5,005 nt of DNA. Origin: Pseudomonadota bacterium (lineage in GTDB: Bacteria > Pseudomonadota > Alphaproteobacteria > Caulobacterales > Caulobacteraceae). Where the stretch lies: positions 1 to 5,005 of the forward strand of contig JAFAEC010000111.1 in assembly GCA_023424215.1 (NCBI GenBank), written 5' to 3'. The translations under genes were made by a program, and so were the position numbers. The notes beneath the pieces are model-generated. The model saw only the letters and a list, made by a program, of their open reading frames with translations, had not been told where the DNA came from and made no database searches. Positions 4,874 to 5,005 of this stretch are shown piece by piece. Numbering within the stretch: the stretch's first letter is position 1; every line of letters begins with the position of its first letter.

Positions 4874-5005
4874 ATGACGCCCGACGCCTTCCGACGCCTC
4901 CGCACCCTCACGGCCGCCGTGCTGGCTTGCGGACTGGCGCTGGCGAGCTGCGCGAGCGGCGCGCCGGTCGGCTCCGGGGCGCAGGCCCCCGCGGCCTCGG
5001 CGGCG
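4874..5005 (+). CDS. N-terminal part of a lipoprotein (runs off the right edge)
   Basis: From the ATG at 4874 an open frame of 44 codons reaches the window end without a stop. The N-terminus is a textbook lipoprotein signal: an Arg-rich n-region (R7, R8, R10), a hydrophobic core LTAAVLACGLA (12-22), and the lipobox LASC with the lipidated Cys at 26. The mature start CASGAPVG continues into an Ala/Gly/Pro-rich linker, as is common before a folded periplasmic domain. 41 of 44 third positions are G or C, which supports real coding. GCGAGA about 6 nt upstream is a weak ribosome binding site. Ser after the Cys suggests outer-membrane sorting by general rules. The functional domain lies outside the window, so no product can be named. 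Confidence 0.75.
   Translation, partial: MTPDAFRRLRTLTAAVLACGLALASCASGAPVGSGAQAPAASAA

Overview
The window is GC-rich, gene-dense chromosomal DNA of a Proteobacterium. Codon third positions are almost all G or C. The core order, a TlpA-like gene divergent from argH – small lipoprotein – lysA, is one I associate with Alphaproteobacteria. The very high GC content and the intergenic style suggest Caulobacterales (Brevundimonas/Caulobacter-like). That placement is inference from memory and base composition, not from a search.

Left part (1-692, + strand): the 3' end of an unidentified gene runs in from the left edge. Its stop codon overlaps the start of a hypoxanthine-type phosphoribosyltransferase gene (hpt, 159-692), so the two are probably co-transcribed. 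Between the convergent hpt and lysA genes (693-830) lies a striking element. It has two arms built from 7-bp units of the type NNCTAGG, arranged as a 31-bp inverted repeat (28/31 matches) around a 69-nt spacer.

Centre (831-3799, - strand): a compact amino-acid biosynthesis operon reads right to left. It holds argH (argininosuccinate lyase, last step of arginine synthesis), a 78-aa lipoprotein with an LptM/YifL-like start to its mature part, and lysA (diaminopimelate decarboxylase, last step of lysine synthesis). argH and the lipoprotein gene overlap by ATGA. lysA starts with TTG, 15 nt after the lipoprotein stop and in the same frame.

Right part (3798-5005): tlpA (+), a membrane-anchored periplasmic thioredoxin-like protein, is packed between its neighbours with no spacer. 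Its ATG interlocks with the proposed argH ATG in a CATG, and its TAG interlocks with the TAG of a convergent lipoprotein gene in a CTAG. That lipoprotein (96 aa, Ala-rich, acidic) is divergent from a second lipoprotein gene that starts at 4874 and runs off the right edge. The 159-bp region between these two (4715-4873) shows no promoter I would defend.

The genes are ordinary housekeeping functions plus small envelope lipoproteins. I see no mobile element, CRISPR array, RNA gene or defence system. The least explained feature is the heptamer inverted repeat at 697-828. No stretch over 300 bases lacks a gene.
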